Shown here: in pieces, positions 50,301-58,614 of the stretch
How the letters are laid out: the number at the start of each line of letters is the position of its first letter
Position numbering within the stretch: the stretch's first letter is position 1
Assembly: GCA_009774345.1 (NCBI GenBank)
Contig: VSNR01000001.1
Span: 58,368-122,367 of the forward strand
Source of the DNA: Lachnospiraceae bacterium
GTDB taxonomy: Bacteria > Bacillota > Clostridia > Lachnospirales > Lachnospiraceae
Direction: 5' to 3'
Length of the DNA: 64,000 bases
The notes under the pieces: model-generated
What the model saw: the letters and a program-made list of their open reading frames with translations, nothing else
What the model was told of the DNA's origin: nothing
The model's database searches: none
Translations under genes and position numbers: made by a program

Positions 50301-50822
50301 CTTGATGCGGAGACTGGGCAGACGCATGTGGAGGACAGTGCGAAGGCAATTGTCGGCGGCATGATTATGGACAAAAAGATCAAATATACAAAGCAGGATA
50401 AGATTATGGCATTTCTCACACTAGAGGATTTGGTCGGGAGTGTGGAGATTGTGGTGTTTCCCAATGCATATGAAAAATACTCTTCGAAAATAGTTGAAGA
50501 AAATAAGGTGTTTATCGAGGGCAGAGTGAAGGTGGAGGACGAGCGCGACGGCAAATTAATCTGTGAGAGCATCACTTCCTTTGATGAGATTCCAAGGAAG
50601 GTGTGGCTCAAGTTCCCGGATATGAGCACCTATCTCAAGAAGGAGTCTGAGTTGTTCGATGCGATTTATGAGTCCGAGGGGATTGATAATGTGGTTATAT
50701 ATATAGAAGAAACACGTCAAAAAAAGACCCTGCCGCCCAACCGCAACATCAAGGCGGACAGTGCTGTCCTCGACAGGCTTCGGGATTTATTTGGCGAGGA
50801 AAATGTGAAAGTGGTGTGCTAA
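47364..50822 (+). CDS. dnaE: DNA polymerase III alpha subunit
   Basis: The 1152-residue protein is a full-length DnaE1-type replicative polymerase. The PHP domain starts FTHLHVHTEYSLLDG; the catalytic aspartates lie in MPDIDIDF (residues 395-402) and a third in the GVFQLESQGM region; PGRGSAAGSIVSYCL is the fingers/palm signature. Helix-hairpin-helix and OB-fold (GGMIMDKKIKYTKQDKIM) domains follow. It copies the chromosome, in Firmicutes together with PolC. AGGAGGAAACG precedes ATG 47364. No proofreading exonuclease insertion is visible. Confidence 0.97.
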   Translation: MAFTHLHVHTEYSLLDGSNKIKEYVKRVKELGMDSAAITDHGVMYGVIDFYKEAKANGVKPILGCEVYVAPNSRFDKETGGGEERYHHLVLLAENNAGYANLMKIVSKGFTEGYYYKPRVDMEVLEQYHEGIIALSACLAGEVPRLLAKGLYEEAKKTALKYEACFGKGNYFFELQDHGIPDQRTVNTALLRMSKELDIPLVATNDIHYTYAEDEKSHDILLCIQTAKKVSDEDRMRYEGGQYYVKSELEMRGLFPYAQQAIDNTAMIADRCNVEIEFGVTKLPKFEVPTGYDSWSYLNKLCADGLKERYPEDDGTIREKLDYELGVIQKMGYVDYFLIVWDFINWAREHDIPVGPGRGSAAGSIVSYCLHITNIDPIRYSLLFERFLNPERVSMPDIDIDFCYERRQEVIDYVSEKYGHDKVVQIVTFGTMAAKGVIRDVGRALDLPYNYVDGIAKMIPSENNAPVSITRALEMNPEFRSMYKQDEQVQYLIDMCKRLEGLPRHTSMHAAGVVICQKPADEFVPLSRGSDGAITTQFTMTTIEELGLLKMDFLGLRTLTVIKDAVDNVEKTTGVHIDIDAIDYDDKKVLMSLGTGKTDGVFQLESQGMKNFMKELKPQNLEDVIAGISLYRPGPMDFIPAYIRGKNNHDAVTYACPQLEPILAPTYGCIVYQEQVMQIVRDLGGYTLGRSDLVRRAMSKKKAYVMEQERKNFVHGNVEEGVPGCVACGISEAVADQIYGTMMDFARYAFNKSHAACYAVVAYQTAYLKYYYPVEFMAALLTSVIDNASKVSEYIMVCKSMGIQILPPDINEGECGFSVSDGAIRYALNAIKSVGKNVIDQITAERNAHGKFQDLKDFIERTQNVELNKRAIENFIKAGAFDSFGATRKQLMSVYGQILDSVVHSKRGVTAGQMSLFDIVSEEDKKELEIPMPNVGEYEKELLLSFEKEVLGFYVSGHPMQEYEALWEKRISARTSDFYLDAETGQTHVEDSAKAIVGGMIMDKKIKYTKQDKIMAFLTLEDLVGSVEIVVFPNAYEKYSSKIVEENKVFIEGRVKVEDERDGKLICESITSFDEIPRKVWLKFPDMSTYLKKESELFDAIYESEGIDNVVIYIEETRQKKTLPPNRNIKADSAVLDRLRDLFGEENVKVVC

Positions 50823-50840
50823 AAAAATATTGATAAAAAA

Positions 50841-50893
50841 TATTGATAAAAAAATATCAATAAATATTGTAATATATGAAAAAAAGGTATAAA
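50841..50893 (+). promoter_or_regulatory. AT-rich palindrome and promoter before pfkA
   Basis: TATTGATA (50841-50848) and TATCAATA (50855-50862) are perfect inverted repeats. They lie just before a likely promoter: TATTGT (50865-50870), 17 bp, TATAAA (50888-50893). The palindrome could be an operator for the glycolytic gene or a weak dnaE terminator. Confidence 0.45.
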
Positions 50894-50987
50894 ATATTTA
50901 TGATTATGCGGGGATACTTTCGCGGATAATACGGATTATAGAAAGCATAAAGGCTTAGGGATGATATAAAGTATAGGAGGTATAGTG

Positions 50988-51962
50988 ATGTCGAATGAAA
51001 TCAAGACGATAGGTGTATTGACAAGCGGAGGAGATGCACCGGGAATGAACGCTGCGATTCGTGCAGTGGTGCGGAAGGCGCTGACGAACAATGTAAAGGT
51101 AAAGGGAATCAAGCGCGGCTACATGGGACTCATCAATGAGGAGATCATTGATATGGAAGCGTTTAGTGTGGCAGATATTATTCAGAAGGGTGGAACGATC
51201 CTCGGTACGGCGAGATGTCTTGAATTTAAGGAGGAGAACATACAGCAGATGGCGGCTGAAATCTGTCATAAGCACGGGATAGATGGTCTTGTGGTGATTG
51301 GCGGCGACGGTTCATACAGAGGTGCGCAGGGACTTGCCAGACATGGCATCAATACGGTCGGTGTGCCGGGAACGATTGATCTTGACATTGCATGTACAGA
51401 GTATACGATTGGTTTTGACACGGCGATCAACACCGCGATGGAGGCGATTGACAAGGTAAGAGATACCTCCTCTTCCCATGAGCGCTGCTCCATCATCGAG
51501 GTAATGGGCAGACATGCGGGGTACATTGCACTCTGGACAGGCGTTGCAAACGGCGCGGAGGATATCCTTCTTCCCGAGAAATATAATTACGATGAGCAGG
51601 AGCTGATCAACAACATTGTCAGAAGCAGGAAGAAAGGAAAGACACATCATATCATTGTCAATGCTGAGGGAATCGGACACTCTACCTCCATGGCAAAGAG
51701 AATCGAGGCGGCGACAGGAATCGAGACAAGAGCAACGATTCTTGGCTACATGCAGCGCGGCGGCAATCCGACCTGTAAGGACAGATTCTATGCGTCTATC
51801 ATGGGTGCTTACGCGGCAGATATTCTCTGTGACGGCAAGTCCAACAGAGTTGTGGCGTACAAGCATGGTTCCTTCGTGGATTATGATATTGAGGAAGCAC
51901 TCAATATGAAAAAGGGAATTGATGAGTACCAGTATGATATCTGTCGGAAATTGTCAAGATAA
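50988..51962 (+). CDS. pfkA: ATP-dependent 6-phosphofructokinase
   Basis: The 324-residue protein is full length. LTSGGDAPGMNAAIRAV binds ATP, GGDGSYRGA carries the glycine typical of ATP (not pyrophosphate) use, and PGTIDLDIACTEYTIGFDTA has the catalytic aspartate; EVMGRHAGY and GGNPTCKDR form the sugar-phosphate site. It catalyses fructose-6-phosphate to the 1,6-bisphosphate. ATG 50988 is chosen over GTG 50985 because AGGAGGT at 50976-50982 is better spaced. The usual N of TIDND is L here, a small departure at the active-site loop. Confidence 0.95.
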   Translation: MSNEIKTIGVLTSGGDAPGMNAAIRAVVRKALTNNVKVKGIKRGYMGLINEEIIDMEAFSVADIIQKGGTILGTARCLEFKEENIQQMAAEICHKHGIDGLVVIGGDGSYRGAQGLARHGINTVGVPGTIDLDIACTEYTIGFDTAINTAMEAIDKVRDTSSSHERCSIIEVMGRHAGYIALWTGVANGAEDILLPEKYNYDEQELINNIVRSRKKGKTHHIIVNAEGIGHSTSMAKRIEAATGIETRATILGYMQRGGNPTCKDRFYASIMGAYAADILCDGKSNRVVAYKHGSFVDYDIEEALNMKKGIDEYQYDICRKLSR

Positions 51963-51971
51963 GATAATAGA

Positions 51972-52000
51972 TTGAACAATGTTATAACGTATGTTATACT
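51972..52000 (+). promoter_or_regulatory. Promoter of the second toxin-like element
   Basis: TTGAAC (51972-51977) and TATACT (51995-52000) have a 17-bp spacer, in the same position relative to the element as the promoter at 43408. Confidence 0.7.
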
Positions 52001-52030
52001 ATAACAATATAATTGAATTAGGAAGATGGA

Positions 52031-52106
52031 TGCGATTTTCTGAATGGATTGCCCTCTAGTATTACGAAGGAGGGTGATGCCCGATGAATACAAAAAAAAT
52101 AGCATC
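52031..52106 (+). pseudogene. Toxin leader copy with the peptide gene deleted
   Basis: ATGCGATTTT, GCCCTCTAGT (52051-52060) and GGAGGGTGATGCCC (52069-52082) match the 43473-43512 leader of the toxin locus. ATG 52084 follows, but only ATGAATAC and an A-run remain before TAGCATCCCA, the sequence that follows the toxin stop codon in copy 1. About 60-70 bp of peptide code are missing. The long frame that starts here runs through RNA structures and has no hydrophobic helix, so it is not a toxin. Confidence 0.7.
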
Positions 52107-52188
52107 CCACTCGCCCAAAGTTAGATGCTGTTTCTTTAAACAATATTCAACTGAGGGCAATCGGAAAATCTATTCCGAGTCCTTTTCT
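52092..52188 (-). ncRNA. Antisense RNA of the second element (orphan antitoxin candidate)
   Basis: From the minus-strand promoter at 52223-52195 the RNA would run to a hairpin with arms TAGCATC (52100-52106) and GATGCTG (52124-52130), then a run of eight T on the minus strand. It shares CTGAGGGCA and the ATCGGA-type hairpin region with the antisense RNA of copy 1. It has no toxin mRNA of its own to silence. Confidence 0.6.
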
Positions 52189-52194
52189 AATTCG

Positions 52195-52223
52195 ATTATA
52201 TACCGACCACTTGCGAAATGCAA
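52195..52223 (-). promoter_or_regulatory. Antisense promoter of the second element
   Basis: On the minus strand TTGCAT (52223-52218) and TATAAT (52200-52195) have a 17-bp spacer. Confidence 0.7.
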
Positions 52224-52233
52224 GTGGTCTTTT
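52205..52233 (+). terminator. Terminator of the second element
   Basis: GACCACTTGC (52205-52214) and GCAAGTGGTC (52220-52229) form a perfect 10-bp stem with loop GAAAT and a TTTT tail. Confidence 0.8.
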
Positions 52234-52252
52234 ACATTATTTTGCAATACTA

Positions 52253-52280
52253 TTGTTTTATACGGCAAACGTGATATAAT
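52253..52280 (+). promoter_or_regulatory. Promoter of the potassium-uptake operon
   Basis: TTGTTT (52253-52258) and TATAAT (52275-52280) have a 16-bp spacer, about 85 nt before the ktrB start. Confidence 0.55.
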
Positions 52281-52363
52281 TGACATTGATTTGTTGTACT
52301 GGAGGTCGAAAAGACTGACCAGCAGTATAAAATATAGAAAATAAAGGTAAAGGATAAAATATC

Positions 52364-53722
52364 ATGGCATATGAAATCAGCAACAAGCAACCGAAAGCCA
52401 GAAAGTCCACCACAAGACTGATCGCATTTGGCTTTGCAATGATCATTCTGACAGGAACACTTCTCTTGTCGCTTCCCTTTGCGAACAAGTCTGGTCATGG
52501 GAATGTGTTTGATTCCCTCTTTACAGCGACTTCTGCGACCTGCGTCACCGGGCTGGTCGTCGCTGACACATACCAGAACTGGACGACGTTTGGACAGCTT
52601 GTCATACTCTGTATGATACAGGTCGGCGGTTTGGGATTTATGACCATCGGCGCCTATATTTCTGTGATACTCAAGAAGCGCATCGGCTTGCAGGAGAGGG
52701 AACAGCTTCAGGAGAGTGTAAACACCCTTGAAATAGCAGGTGTTGTGCGACTCGTCAAAAAGATTGTCCAAGGAGCGCTTGGCATCGAGCTTCTGGGCGC
52801 GATTCTGCTCTCGTTTCGATTGATACCCCGGTTTGGGGTGATCAAGGGAATTTATTATTCTTTGTTTCATGCGGTATCAGCATTCTGCAATGGCGGTTTT
52901 GACCTGATGGGAACCGAGGAGGCCTATTCCTCCCTCGTCGCGTATGAGGGGGACATTCTGGTCAATCTTGTGATTGTGACGCTGATTCTTGTGGGAGGAA
53001 TCGGTTTTATCGTGTGGGATGATGTGGCACGGAACAAATGGCATTTCAAACGTTATTTATTGCACAGTAAAATCGTGATCACTGTGACCTTTTTGCTGAC
53101 AGTGGCTGGAACCGTATTCTTTCTTATCACAGAACAGGATGCCGCCTTTGCGGGCATGAGTCCGCTCGAAAAGTTTTTGGGGGCGCTGTTTTCCTCTGTC
53201 ACGCCAAGGACAGCAGGCTTTAACTCCGTCGATACGGCGGCACTGTCCAATTCCGGCAAATTAATAACAATGGTTATGATGTTTATTGGCGGCAGTCCCG
53301 GCTCCACTGCGGGCGGTGTCAAGACGACCTCAGTCATTGTACTGTTATTTTATGCGGGGGCAATGGTGTTGAACAAAGAGGACATCAACCTGTTTGGCAG
53401 GCGTCTGACAGACGAGGTGGTCAAGAAAGCGAACGCAGTCGTGATTATCAATGCGACGCTGACAATTGTAGCGACTGTTATTATAATGGCATTGCAGCCG
53501 TTATTGAACTTTGAGGATGTGCTGTTTGAGGTGCTTTCCGCGATTGGGACCGTTGGCATGACCGTTGGCATCACAAGGGATTTAAATATGATAGCACGGG
53601 TTATTTTAATAGTGCTGATGTATTGCGGACGGCTGGGCAGCCTCTCTTTTGCGCTGGTATTTGCGCAGAAGAATACCTCAACACCGGTGCGGCAGCCGCA
53701 GGAAAAAATCATTGTAGGATAA
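52364..53722 (+). CDS. ktrB: Ktr/Trk potassium channel subunit
   Basis: The 452-residue membrane protein has four M1-P-M2 repeats. Selectivity-filter loops are visible: TSATCVTGLVV, SAFCNGGFDLMG, SVTPRTAGFNSVD and GTVGMTVGIT. The GSPGSTAGGVKTTS segment is the intramembrane gate-related region. Together with the RCK protein encoded next it imports K+ with Na+ or H+ coupling. I see no c-di-AMP riboswitch; the leader is short. The symbol follows the Firmicutes Ktr system; TrkH would be an equally good name. Confidence 0.92.
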   Translation: MAYEISNKQPKARKSTTRLIAFGFAMIILTGTLLLSLPFANKSGHGNVFDSLFTATSATCVTGLVVADTYQNWTTFGQLVILCMIQVGGLGFMTIGAYISVILKKRIGLQEREQLQESVNTLEIAGVVRLVKKIVQGALGIELLGAILLSFRLIPRFGVIKGIYYSLFHAVSAFCNGGFDLMGTEEAYSSLVAYEGDILVNLVIVTLILVGGIGFIVWDDVARNKWHFKRYLLHSKIVITVTFLLTVAGTVFFLITEQDAAFAGMSPLEKFLGALFSSVTPRTAGFNSVDTAALSNSGKLITMVMMFIGGSPGSTAGGVKTTSVIVLLFYAGAMVLNKEDINLFGRRLTDEVVKKANAVVIINATLTIVATVIIMALQPLLNFEDVLFEVLSAIGTVGMTVGITRDLNMIARVILIVLMYCGRLGSLSFALVFAQKNTSTPVRQPQEKIIVG

Positions 53723-53745
53723 TTTTAGAAAGAAGGGCATATGTT

Positions 53746-54435
53746 ATGAAATCAATTTTGATTATTGGAATGGGACGTTTTGGGCATCATCTGGCAGCAA
53801 ATTTTCTCGAGCATGACCATGATGTCATGATCGTGGATGAGGATGAGGAGAAGCTGGCAGACATGGTGCCATACGCGACGAGCACCCGAATCGGGGACTG
53901 CACCAATGAGGAAGTGTTAAAGAGCATTGGGGTCAGGAACTTTGATGTGGTGTTTGTGTGTATCGGCACGAATTTTCAGAGCAGTCTTGAAATCACAAGC
54001 CTCGTGAAAGAACTTGGCGCAAAGCGCGTGGTCAGCAAGGTGACAAGAGATATTCAGGCAAAATTTTTGTTAAGAAACGGTGCGGATGAAGTGATTTATC
54101 CTGATAAGGATATTGCGGAGAAATGGGCGGAGCGCTACAGCCTTGACAATCTCTTTGACTATATTGACCTGCCGGGCGCCTTTGGAATCTATGAGGTGCC
54201 GCCGCTCAAGGAGTGGGTCGGCAGGAGTATTCGGGAGTCTGACATTGCCGCAAAGCACAAGATCTCCATCCTTGGCATCAAGAAAAAACATGAGGAGGAA
54301 ATGAGCGTGATGCCCTCTGCGGACTACATTATCCGCGATACAGACCATTTGATGGTGATGGCTGGAAATGAGGTTGCTGAGCGCCTGCTCAAAGAAAACC
54401 GCAACAAATTTGCCAGCGCGTCATTTCGCAAATAA
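53746..54435 (+). CDS. ktrA: Ktr/Trk regulatory RCK subunit
   Basis: The 229-residue cytoplasmic protein has a Rossmann NAD/ATP-binding site (ILIIGMGRFGHHLA), an acidic strand end VDEDEEK, and a C-terminal TrkA-C domain from about 140 (the usual site of c-di-AMP binding). It gates the partner channel. ATG 53746 has AGAAGGG 8 nt before it; the frame also runs into the ktrB gene but has no start there. It lies 23 bp after ktrB. Confidence 0.92.
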   Translation: MKSILIIGMGRFGHHLAANFLEHDHDVMIVDEDEEKLADMVPYATSTRIGDCTNEEVLKSIGVRNFDVVFVCIGTNFQSSLEITSLVKELGAKRVVSKVTRDIQAKFLLRNGADEVIYPDKDIAEKWAERYSLDNLFDYIDLPGAFGIYEVPPLKEWVGRSIRESDIAAKHKISILGIKKKHEEEMSVMPSADYIIRDTDHLMVMAGNEVAERLLKENRNKFASASFRK

Positions 54436-54477
54436 ACCAGCCTGCCAGAATGCAGGCGGAAGGAAAGAGAAAATCAT

Positions 54478-55284
54478 ATGATAACAAGTATGGCAAACAG
54501 CAAAGTAAAACGCCTTGCAGCGCTGGCACAGAAGGCAAAGGCGCGCAGGGAGGAGCAGTGCTTTGTCGTGGAAGGGATACGGATGTTTCGGGAAGCCCCT
54601 GCGGACTGGCTCAGGGAAGTGTACGTCTCTGAAACCTTTCTGCATAAATATGGCAGAGAGGCGTTAGGGCGTGTGTCCTTTGAGATTTTGACCGATGCGG
54701 TGTTTCAGAAGGCATCGGACACACAGACCCCTCAGGGCATCCTGTGCGTGCTCTCCATGCCGCGCTATGAGCTTGCAGCGCATCTTGCAATTCAGTGTAC
54801 AGACACCGCGAAAGCGCCGCTCTATATGCTTCTTGAGGATTTGCAGGACCCGGGAAATGTAGGAACGATACTGCGTGCCGGCGAAGGGGCGGGCGTTGAC
54901 GGGGTGATTCTGACCAGACAGACGGCAGATCTGTTTAATCCCAAGGTGATTCGCGCGACGATGGGGTCGATTTACCGGGTACCTTTTTTTGTTGTCGATT
55001 CATTGACGGATTCCATTGATTTACTGCGGGAAAAAGGGGTGGCAGTCTATGCGGCGCACCTTGATGACAGCGTGGATTACGATGTGCCGGATTATACGCA
55101 GCCGACAGCCTTTTTGATCGGAAACGAAGGAAACGGGCTTCGGCGCGAAACGGCGCAGCGCGCAGCACAGTATATCAAAATTCCTATGGCAGGACAGGTT
55201 GAATCGCTCAACGCTGCGATGGCGTCGGCGGTTCTGATGTACGAGGCTGCGAGACAGCGGCGAAAAAATGAATATACAAATTAA
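54478..55284 (+). CDS. TrmH/SpoU family RNA methyltransferase
   Basis: The 268-residue protein has an N-terminal substrate-binding domain (ITSMANSKVKRLAALAQKAK, FVVEGIRMF) and a SPOUT knot domain with motif 1 LEDLQDPGNVGTILRAGEGA, motif 2 FLIGNEGNGL and motif 3 IPMAGQVESLNAAMASAVL. It methylates a ribose 2'-OH in rRNA or tRNA using SAM. The target nucleotide cannot be read. GGCGGAAGGAAAGAG precedes ATG 54478. Confidence 0.92.
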   Translation: MITSMANSKVKRLAALAQKAKARREEQCFVVEGIRMFREAPADWLREVYVSETFLHKYGREALGRVSFEILTDAVFQKASDTQTPQGILCVLSMPRYELAAHLAIQCTDTAKAPLYMLLEDLQDPGNVGTILRAGEGAGVDGVILTRQTADLFNPKVIRATMGSIYRVPFFVVDSLTDSIDLLREKGVAVYAAHLDDSVDYDVPDYTQPTAFLIGNEGNGLRRETAQRAAQYIKIPMAGQVESLNAAMASAVLMYEAARQRRKNEYTN

Positions 55285-55311
55285 TTAATATAGAAAGAAA
55301 GGTATATAGAG

Positions 55312-56106
55312 ATGAAGATCGGTTTTATAGGACTGGGAAATATGGCGTCCGCCATGATTGGCGGAATGCTGGATACAGGGACGTTTTCACCCGATGAGAT
55401 CATAGGTTCCGCCAAGACGCAGGCGACGGCAGACAGGGCAGCGCAGCGGTTTGGCATTGCCGCGGGGACGGACAATCAGGAGACGGCAAGACAGGCGGAT
55501 GTGCTGATTCTTGCCGTGAAACCCGTATTTTTGCCAGAAGTGATTGCGGAGATTAAAAATATAGTGGATGAAACCAAGCTTGTCATATCCATTGCAGCGG
55601 GAAAATCCATAGACTGGCTTGAGCAGGAATTTGGCAGGAAGCTTAGGATGATACGATGTATGCCAAACACGCCGGCAATGGTTGGCGAGGCGTGTACCTG
55701 TATCTGTCTCAAGGAGGATGTATCGAAGCAGGACGAGGAGACGGCACGAAAGATTATGAACAGCTTTGGCAAGGCAAGTGTTTTGCCGGAACGTCTGATG
55801 GATGCCTTCATCGGTGTTGCAGGCAGCGCACCGGCGTATGTGTTTCTGTTTATAGAAGCGATGGCAGACGCCGCTGTGCTGGCCGGCATGCCCAGAGCAC
55901 AGGCATATGAATTTGCAGCGCAGACGGTGCTGGGCAGCGCGAAGATGGTGCTTGAGACCAGACAGCATCCGGGCGTGCTCAAAGATATGGTCTGTTCTCC
56001 CGCCGGCACCACGATTGAGGCGGTCAAAGTATTGGAGGAAAAGGGAATGCGCGCGGCAGTGATAGATGCCGTGAATGCCTGTGTGGAGAAATCGAGGAAC
56101 CTGTAA
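55312..56106 (+). CDS. proC: Pyrroline-5-carboxylate reductase
   Basis: The 264-residue protein is full length. IGFIGLGNMASAMIGGML is the NAD(P)H Rossmann site; VLAVKP and IRCMPNTPAMVGEA are conserved, and the C-terminal dimer domain has VAGSAPAYVFLFIEAMADAA and SPAGTTIEAVKVLEE. It makes proline from pyrroline-5-carboxylate. GAAAGAAAGG precedes ATG 55312. It stands between the methyltransferase and a terminator. Confidence 0.95.
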   Translation: MKIGFIGLGNMASAMIGGMLDTGTFSPDEIIGSAKTQATADRAAQRFGIAAGTDNQETARQADVLILAVKPVFLPEVIAEIKNIVDETKLVISIAAGKSIDWLEQEFGRKLRMIRCMPNTPAMVGEACTCICLKEDVSKQDEETARKIMNSFGKASVLPERLMDAFIGVAGSAPAYVFLFIEAMADAAVLAGMPRAQAYEFAAQTVLGSAKMVLETRQHPGVLKDMVCSPAGTTIEAVKVLEEKGMRAAVIDAVNACVEKSRNL

Positions 56107-56136
56107 AGGACAGGTGGAATAGAATATTTTATAAAA

Positions 56137-56171
56137 AAAGAGTTCGCGACTTGACAAGACGCGAACTCTTT
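56137..56171. terminator. Terminator after proC
   Basis: AAAGAGTTCGCG (56137-56148) and CGCGAACTCTTT (56160-56171) form a perfect 12-bp stem with an 11-nt loop. The T-run is stronger on the minus strand, but the position fits termination of proC. Confidence 0.7.
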
Positions 56172-56268
56172 GATATTATATAAAATCGTAATAGGTGTTA
56201 ATAAATATGTAACATTTGTCGAAAAGATGTAAAACAAGTAACATATTTAGAGAGAAATGGAGCAGACT

Positions 56269-57501
56269 ATGAAGACAAATTGTAAAAAGTGGAAATATCT
56301 GTTATGTATCACAGCAGTTATGACCGCGTTTTCGTCCATTCCGTTCAATACACAGGCAGCAGACCAGCAGGTGCGGCTGATGAACGATCTGGACAAAAAA
56401 CAGCAAACCACATCAAGCAAGATGAATTCAGCACAGGACAGAAACGTGTTCGCTGTGACAGCAGGTGCAGCGAATATATTGGATGCGGAGATTGTGAGTA
56501 CAGATCTCCCAGACGAGGCTGTACCAAAGATGATAACTCCAAGGACGAATGTTTCAAGTACGAAGAAAAAGAGTGATGCACTCGCCGCATTTGTGAAAGC
56601 CTTGATGGTATTGCAGCCAGAGATCCTTCCACAGTCAAACCTTGTGATGGCGAAGGTCAATGAGTACGTCAATATCCGGCAGGAGGCAGATCAGGATGCC
56701 GAGAAGGTCGGTGTGCTCTACAAGGACTGCGGCGGAGATATTTTAGAAAAAAATAATGAATGGACGAAGATAAAGTCCGGCGATGTGACCGGATGGATTA
56801 AAAACGAGTACCTCTATTTTGGAAAAGAGGCGGAGGAGGTTGCAAAAGATGTGGGTGTTCTCACCGCATATGCCAACACAGAGACACTCAGAGTCCGGGA
56901 AGAGCCCAGTCTTGAGGCAGGGATTGTCGGACTGCTCGCGAACGGTCAGGCAGTGGAAGCCATTGCGGAGGAAGGAGACTGGGTGCGCGTCAGCTACGAG
57001 GGCACGACGGGATTTGTCTCGTCAGAGTATGTCCGTGTAGAGTTTGGCATCGACACCGCAGAGTCTATGGAGGCAATCCGTGAGAGAGAGGAAGCCGAGC
57101 GCGCAAGAGCTGCTGCGGAGGCGGAGGCAAAGCGTGTACAGCAGAAGGAAGCCGTGTTTGCAACGGCGTCAGAGCTGGATATCCTCGCGGCACTGATTCA
57201 GTGTGAGGCGGGCGGCGAGCCCTACGAGGGGCAGGTCGCAGTCGGCGCAGTCGTGATGAACAGAGTGCGCAACGGTGGTTATCCCAATAGCATAACAGAG
57301 GTTATCTATGCATCAGGACAGTTTGTACCGGCATCGGGAGGACGCATGGAGTCTCTGATACTCAATAAGACCACCAAAGCATCCTGCGTGCAGGCTGCAC
57401 AGGAAGCCATCAATGGTGCGTGCAATGTCGGAGATGCACTTCATTTCAGAAGAAATAACGGCAGACCGGGCCTTGTGATTGGAAATCATGTATTTTGGTA
57501 A
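56269..57501 (+). CDS. Secreted SH3-SleB cell-wall hydrolase
   Basis: The protein has a signal peptide (KKWKYLLCITAVMTAFSS; cleavage near TQAAD), a linker, two bacterial SH3 domains (NEYVNIRQEADQDAEKVG and ETLRVREEPSLEAGIVG), a short charged helix and a C-terminal Hydrolase_2/SleB domain (LAALIQCEAGGEPYEGQ, AVGAVVMNRVRNG, LHFRRNNGR). The glutamate of IQCEAGGEP is the likely catalytic acid of this lytic-type enzyme. SleB proteins cut peptidoglycan during germination; the vegetative form here probably remodels the wall. ATG 56269 is chosen for the GGAG at 56259-56262; ATG 56257 is possible. Confidence 0.9.
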   Translation: MKTNCKKWKYLLCITAVMTAFSSIPFNTQAADQQVRLMNDLDKKQQTTSSKMNSAQDRNVFAVTAGAANILDAEIVSTDLPDEAVPKMITPRTNVSSTKKKSDALAAFVKALMVLQPEILPQSNLVMAKVNEYVNIRQEADQDAEKVGVLYKDCGGDILEKNNEWTKIKSGDVTGWIKNEYLYFGKEAEEVAKDVGVLTAYANTETLRVREEPSLEAGIVGLLANGQAVEAIAEEGDWVRVSYEGTTGFVSSEYVRVEFGIDTAESMEAIREREEAERARAAAEAEAKRVQQKEAVFATASELDILAALIQCEAGGEPYEGQVAVGAVVMNRVRNGGYPNSITEVIYASGQFVPASGGRMESLILNKTTKASCVQAAQEAINGACNVGDALHFRRNNGRPGLVIGNHVFW

Positions 57502-57518
57502 AAATGGATAAACAGTTG

Positions 57519-57551
57519 AAAGCGCAGTTTATAAAAGAACTGCGCTTTTTC
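57519..57551 (+). terminator. Terminator after the SleB gene
   Basis: AAAGCGCAGTT (57519-57529) and AACTGCGCTTT (57538-57548) form an 11-bp stem with an 8-nt loop and a T-run. Confidence 0.85.
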
Positions 57552-57618
57552 TTGCCCCTTTCGCAGAATTGTAGTAGAATACAAATAATTGATAATTTCG
57601 ACATGAGGAGGTACCCAT

Positions 57619-58614
57619 ATGAATTTAAAAGGACGGAATTTTTTGACATTAAAGGATTTTACGCCGGAAGAGATTACATATCTCATAGATCTGGCGGCAG
57701 AATATAAGGACAAAAAGAAAAAAGGCATCCTGCACGACACGCTGCGCGGCAAAAATATTGCACTGATTTTTGAGAAGACCAGTACACGCACGCGCTGTTC
57801 TTTTGAGGTGGCAGCGCATGATCTTGGCATGGGGACGACATACCTTGACCCGTCTGGCTCCCAGATTGGCAAAAAAGAGTCGATTGCGGACACGGCGCGC
57901 GTGCTTGGCAGAATGTTTGATGGAATTGAGTACCGCGGGTTTGAGCAGGCAATCGTGGAGGAGCTTGCAAAGCATGCAGGCGTTCCGGTATGGAATGGAC
58001 TCACCAATGAATACCACCCCACACAGATGCTCGCGGACATGCTGACAATACGGGAGCATTTCGGGCATTTGGAAGGCATAAAGCTGACCTACATGGGCGA
58101 TGCGCGCTACAACATGGGCAATTCCCTGATGATCGTGTGTGCGAAGCTGGGAATGCATTTTACAGCGTGTACGGCAAAAGAATATTTTCCCGATGCGGCG
58201 CTTGTCGCAGAGTGTGAGGAATACGCAAAACAGTCCGGCGCGACAATCACGCTCACAGAGGATGTGGACGCGGGCACAAAAGATACAGATGTTATTTATA
58301 CAGATGTATGGGTTTCTATGGGAGAGCCAGAGGAAGTGTGGGCGGAGCGCATCGCAAAACTATCTCCATACAAGGTGACAAAGGCTGTGATGGACAACGC
58401 AGGCAAGGACGCAGTGTTTTTGCACTGTCTGCCCGCATTTCATGACTTAAAGACCAAGATCGGCAAAGAGCAGAGTGAAAAGTATGGCTTCACAGAGCTT
58501 GAGGTGACGGACGAGGTGTTTGAGTCAAAGCAGTCGCTGGTGTTTGATGAGGCGGAAAACCGTATGCATACGATTAAGGCGGTGATTGCCGCGACGCTCG
58601 GCGCAGTATTATGA
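57619..58614 (+). CDS. argF: Ornithine carbamoyltransferase
   Basis: The 331-residue enzyme has STRTR (residues 55-59, carbamoyl-phosphate site), [15 protein letters not shown] and HCLPAFHD (the catalytic cysteine region), and [11 protein letters not shown]. It makes citrulline from ornithine and carbamoyl phosphate. No other arginine or arginine-deiminase gene is adjacent, so an anabolic or catabolic role is open. ATG 57619 follows GAGGAGGTACCCAT. Its stop overlaps the birA start by 4 bp. Confidence 0.96.
   Translation: MNLKGRNFLTLKDFTPEEITYLIDLAAEYKDKKKKGILHDTLRGKNIALIFEKTSTRTRCSFEVAAHDLGMGTTYLDPSGSQIGKKESIADTARVLGRMFDGIEYRGFEQAIVEELAKHAGVPVWNGLTNEYHPTQMLADMLTIREHFGHLEGIKLTYMGDARYNMGNSLMIVCAKLGMHFTACTAKEYFPDAALVAECEEYAKQSGATITLTEDVDAGTKDTDVIYTDVWVSMGEPEEVWAERIAKLSPYKVTKAVMDNAGKDAVFLHCLPAFHDLKTKIGKEQSEKYGFTELEVTDEVFESKQSLVFDEAENRMHTIKAVIAATLGAVL

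Noticed and set aside
52084..52344. 86-codon frame starting in the second toxin-like element
   Set aside because: It runs through the antisense RNA, both promoters and the terminator, has no hydrophobic helix and only exists because the toxin code was deleted.
55387..56237. Two overlapping minus-strand frames opposite proC
   Set aside because: proC is full length with all motifs; the minus frames show no family resemblance.
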